The position numbers and the translations under genes are program-made. From JAMOBE01 sp039908285 (GTDB lineage: Bacteria; Pseudomonadota; Alphaproteobacteria; Rhodospirillales; Rhodospirillaceae), in assembly GCA_039908285.1 (NCBI GenBank), contig JAMOBE010000033.1:1-34724 (forward strand): a stretch of DNA of 34,724 nt. The letters are read 5' to 3'. The notes below the pieces were generated by a model. That model ran no database searches and was not told where the DNA came from. It was given only the letters and a program-made list of their open reading frames with translations. Numbering within the stretch: the stretch's first letter is position 1; each line of letters opens with the position of its first letter. Positions 32,067-34,724 of the stretch are shown in pieces.

Positions 32067-33391
32067 AGCTCCAACCTCTGCGAAACGGCCGAGCGGAACA
32101 GCCGCCGTGGATCATAGGCCCGCAGGCGATCACGAAAAACGTCGTACTCGGGATACTCGGCGCGGACCACATCCACCGGCAGCCGGGAGTCCTTCATGAT
32201 CGACGTGCGTCCCCCATGCCGGATGGTCGCCTGGTCCAGATCGGCGAGCAGGGCCACTCCCTCACGGGTGGGGGCGACGTCGATGGTGAAGGAGTAGCCG
32301 CAGCCGTCGTAGTGCAACAGCCGCGCCGCGCCCCGCCCCGCCTTCAGCGTGGCGAGGGCCACCGGCTGTCCGTGCCGGAGAAACAGAGCGCGGAAGGCTT
32401 CCAGATGGGTGCCGATCATCGTCTCGGGAATCAGGGACTGATGCTCGATGAATCCCCGCCGCCCAAAAAAATCGAAATAGAATTCCTTGCCCACCGCCGG
32501 ATAGAGCACATCGAGCATGGGCGTGCGTCGCCGCAGGGGCCGGCGGGTGCCGATCCGGTAATAGACCTCGTTGATCGCTCCCATGGCCACGCCGAACACG
32601 TTCGGCCGCAGCCGTGCGGCCGAGGGATCGAGGGCGCGCGGGCGGGCCCTGGCGGTGACCGCGCCCGATACGTCGATCCTGCTCTCGTCGATCCAGCGCC
32701 CGGCGACCACGTAGCCCCGACCCATCCGCGCCCCTCTCCGGGAGAAGTCCAGCCAGGCGTAGAGCATGTCGCACTCTTCCCGCAGCCGGCCGATGTGGGC
32801 GCAGGCCTCCTGCGGCGAGGCCACGGGGATATGCTCGACCTCCACCACCGTCCCCGGCAGCGGGATCAGGCGCAGTGTCGCCGCCAGGATCAGCCCCGTC
32901 AGCCCAAGGCCGCCGATGGTCAGTTCGAACACCTCGGCGTTCTCGTTGGCCGAAGCGGTGATGAGGCCGTGGACGGGATGGAACAGGCGCAGACTCTCGA
33001 CCACGCCGGCAAACACGCCCTCGCGATAGTGGTTCTTGCCGTGGACGTTGCCGGCGATGCACCCACCCACGGTGATGTCGGGATAGCCAGGCTGCACCGC
33101 GACCTGAAGCCCTCTCGGCGCCAGCACTTCCTGAAGGCGGCCGAGGGAGATGCCGGCCTCCACCTCCGCCCGACGCGCCCCCTCGTCCAGCGCCAGCACC
33201 CGATCGAACCGGGTCATGCCGACGCTGACGGCGCCCTCGCCAAAGCTGGCGGCGACATAGGACAACCCGGCCCCCCTGGCGATCATCGGCCCGGCGGGGG
33301 CCAGCGCCAACACCTCGCGATAGCGATCCGGCGTGCCCAGCTCGACATCCAGGGTCACGTGTCGGTCCAGACTGGTGACGGGGCGCTTCAT
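32063..33391 (-). CDS. FAD-dependent oxidase, DprE1-like
   Basis: 442-residue flavoenzyme of the FAD-binding PCMH class. The FAD domain carries ARGAGLSY (residues 38-45), ITVGGCIAGNVHGKNHYREG (~106-125) and GGLGLTGLILAATLRL; the substrate domain ends with KDSRLPVDVV (Lys400). HGKN-H, GLTG-ILAATLRL and the late KDSR all occur at equivalent places in mycobacterial DprE1, which oxidises C2 of decaprenylphosphoryl-beta-D-ribofuranose. Homologues also act in arabinosylation of rhizobial Nod factors (NoeC-type cluster). The ATG overlaps the GT2 stop (ATGA) and its stop overlaps the SDR start, so the three are translated together. A prenyl-phosphate ribosyltransferase (UbiA-type) that would supply the substrate is not in the window. 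Confidence 0.82.
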   Translation of the reverse strand: MKRPVTSLDRHVTLDVELGTPDRYREVLALAPAGPMIARGAGLSYVAASFGEGAVSVGMTRFDRVLALDEGARRAEVEAGISLGRLQEVLAPRGLQVAVQPGYPDITVGGCIAGNVHGKNHYREGVFAGVVESLRLFHPVHGLITASANENAEVFELTIGGLGLTGLILAATLRLIPLPGTVVEVEHIPVASPQEACAHIGRLREECDMLYAWLDFSRRGARMGRGYVVAGRWIDESRIDVSGAVTARARPRALDPSAARLRPNVFGVAMGAINEVYYRIGTRRPLRRRTPMLDVLYPAVGKEFYFDFFGRRGFIEHQSLIPETMIGTHLEAFRALFLRHGQPVALATLKAGRGAARLLHYDGCGYSFTIDVAPTREGVALLADLDQATIRHGGRTSIMKDSRLPVDVVRAEYPEYDVFRDRLRAYDPRRLFRSAVSQRLEL

Positions 33392-34416
33392 CCGACGTCG
33401 GGCGGGCTGCGGAGCGTGGTGCTTCTGGTTTCGCCCCGCTCGGTAATGCTGGCGATCCCAAGATCGACGATGGAGTCGATCCGGGAGCGGATCTGATGAT
33501 GCAGAATGAAGTCACAAACAAAACCGGTGAGAAAAACCGATCCGCCCAGCATGAACATCACCAGCGCAAACAGCAGCACCGGCCTGGCAATCACCTTGTA
33601 TTCCGCACCAAAGCCAAGCCAGTACAGCGACTGCTCCCCGATCAGAAACAGCAACACGGCGATGCAGGGAATCATGATGGCAACGCCAGTGATGCCAAAG
33701 AAATAGAGCGGATTGAGACCGTAGCGATAGGTAAAGAGCAGCGACAGCAGATCGAATGCCCCCTGATAGCGGAAGGTCTTGAACTTGGACACCCCATGGG
33801 CTCGCGGGCTGTTGCTGATCGGCACCTCGCCCACCCGGAAACCGGCCAGGTGGGCCTGCAAGGGAATGTAGCGATGGTACTGACCATAAAGACAAAGGGA
33901 TGCGAGAACCGGGGCGCGATAAGCCTTGAAGCCGCAGTTGACGTCATGCAATTGAAGCCCCGTCGTCCGGGCCACCACGGTGTTGAACAACCGCGACCCC
34001 CAGCGGCGGACTCTCTGATCCTTGCGTTGGGTGCGCCAGCCATTGACCAGGTCATACCCCTCCTCAAGCCGGCTGAGAATCAGGGGGATGTCCTCGGGAC
34101 TGTCCTGAAGATCCCCATCCATGGTGATGACGTAGGGACTGCGGACACGCAGGAAGCCCGCCATCAGGGCCAGGGACTTGCCGAAATTGCGCCGGAAGTT
34201 GACCGAACGCACCCACGGCCTGGTCTCGGAAAGCCGTTTCAGAACATCCAATGTATGGTCGGTCGAGCCATCATTGATAAATAGGACCTGATAATCTCCA
34301 CTCCGACCAATGGCAGCAAATACCGCCTCAATGCGATCAACAATCTCGCCCAGACTGTCCGCCTCGCAGTAAACAGGGATAACGATGGTGATGGAAACAT
34401 CATCGTGTTCCGTCAC
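33388..34416 (-). CDS. GT2 polyprenyl-phosphate glycosyltransferase (GtrB/DPM-like)
   Basis: 342-residue membrane-anchored glycosyltransferase that should transfer a sugar from an NDP-sugar to undecaprenyl phosphate on the cytosolic side. Family 2 motifs are clear: IVIPVYCEADSLGEIVDRI, VLFINDGSTDHTLDVL, NFGKSLALMAGF and the metal-binding D-x-D at Asp100-Gly-Asp102 (TMDGDLQDSPEDI), then NCGFKAYRAPVL. Two C-terminal helices (~233-265 and ~278-305) fit GtrB/bactoprenol-linked enzymes. The start is GTG 34416; AAAAGGA lies seven bases away. It is the first complete gene of the operon, but a gene remnant lies just upstream, so transcription may begin further right. It overlaps the DprE1-like gene by ATGA. 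Confidence 0.92.
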   Translation of the reverse strand: MTEHDDVSITIVIPVYCEADSLGEIVDRIEAVFAAIGRSGDYQVLFINDGSTDHTLDVLKRLSETRPWVRSVNFRRNFGKSLALMAGFLRVRSPYVITMDGDLQDSPEDIPLILSRLEEGYDLVNGWRTQRKDQRVRRWGSRLFNTVVARTTGLQLHDVNCGFKAYRAPVLASLCLYGQYHRYIPLQAHLAGFRVGEVPISNSPRAHGVSKFKTFRYQGAFDLLSLLFTYRYGLNPLYFFGITGVAIMIPCIAVLLFLIGEQSLYWLGFGAEYKVIARPVLLFALVMFMLGGSVFLTGFVCDFILHHQIRSRIDSIVDLGIASITERGETRSTTLRSPPDVG

Positions 34417-34473
34417 ATGAATTTCCTTTTACAAGCAAACGGCCGCGACAGGTCCGAAGCTCTCGTCTCGAGT

Positions 34474-34650
34474 TCACCGCCCTTGCCGCAAATACGCGCG
34501 GATTATCGGTGACGGAGGCTGGAAAATCAAGGGAATGATGCGATCGTTCATCTTTTGTTCGTCCTCATGATCGCATCCATTTGGGAAGGGCAGTCGCTCC
34601 AGCATGATGACGTGCTCGATGATCTTGAACCTGAATCCGGCAGTCAAACC
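34474..34650 (-). pseudogene. 3' remnant of a gene, possibly a methyltransferase
   Basis: On the minus strand the frame ending at TGA 34476-34474 encodes AGFRFKIIEHVIMLERLPFP..PNGCDHEDEQKMND...IFQPPSPIIRAYLRQGR. Codon use looks coding and the AGFRFKIIEH pattern resembles the last strand and helix of class I methyltransferases. Going upstream the frame enters the repeat at 34651-34724 and meets a stop, TGA, there. The gene seems to have been cut by insertion or deletion. It lies 57 bases ahead of the operon's first gene. The family guess is weak; the remnant status is better supported. Confidence 0.45.
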
Positions 34651-34724
34651 TGGGGCTGCCGCCCAAGACTCCTTTTGATTTCATTAATAAAAACAAAGGG
34701 GGTCCGGGGCGTCGTGCCCAAGGC
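34651..34724. repeat. partial repeat element at the window edge
   Basis: Contains GGGCTGCCGCCCAA (34653-34666), identical to 9776-9789 in the MITE-like element. A loose palindrome then follows: GACTCCTTTT... against ...AAAGGGGGTC, centred on ATTAAT. It continues past the window end. It appears to have interrupted the gene remnant at 34474-34650. Confidence 0.5.

Overview
The window is GC-rich chromosomal DNA from an alphaproteobacterium, most likely a member of the Rhodospirillales. The best evidence is a circularly permuted tmRNA gene (ssrA, minus strand, about 12752-12438) next to an alpha-type SspB adaptor. ThyX, a class I fumarase and high-GC codon use fit the same assignment. The species cannot be named from sequence alone.

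Layout, left half. The left edge holds the first codons of a probable transposase and one end of its insertion sequence. A translationally coupled signalling operon follows (290-5249): a large hybrid-sensor histidine kinase, a REC-coiled-coil response regulator and a degenerate EAL-like protein. A second, paralogous EAL-like protein faces it from the other strand, and the two genes overlap at their 3' ends. A small unknown gene (6909-7343) comes next. It is followed by a repeat-rich stretch (7370-10003) in which GC-rich palindromic elements have invaded a FGE-sulfatase/SUMF1-fold gene, and a MITE-like element lies upstream of that gene. Fumarase, sspB and ssrA follow on the minus strand, with divergent thyX on the plus strand.

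Middle. An AT-richer Abi/HEPN-type gene sits between thyX and an rsuA/rluB-type pseudouridine synthase. It is followed by ndk, an orphan NodU/CmcH-family carbamoyltransferase, a small Cys-rich secreted protein, endonuclease III, a perfect 28-bp palindrome, an orphan PotI-like permease, a diiron (ODP-like) metallo-beta-lactamase-GGDEF diguanylate cyclase and a DUF123 GIY-YIG protein.

Right half. From 34416 down to 22464, eight minus-strand genes form what looks like one surface-glycan operon. In transcription order they are a polyprenyl-phosphate GT2 glycosyltransferase, a DprE1-like FAD oxidase, a DprE2-like SDR, a B12-binding radical SAM enzyme, a polytopic GT-C-like membrane protein, an AsnB-type amidotransferase, a heparinase/lyase-like alpha/alpha-toroid protein and a second paralogous polytopic protein. 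My inference is that a lipid-linked sugar is made by the GT2 and/or an epimerised (arabinofuranose-type) donor by the DprE-like pair. The two membrane proteins would then use it outside the membrane, and the radical SAM and AsnB-like enzymes would modify the glycan. This operon is the best candidate for an undescribed system here. The degenerate EAL pair and the repeat-invaded FGE-fold gene, with its DGR-like C-terminal motif, come next. A truncated gene remnant and another repeat element close the window.
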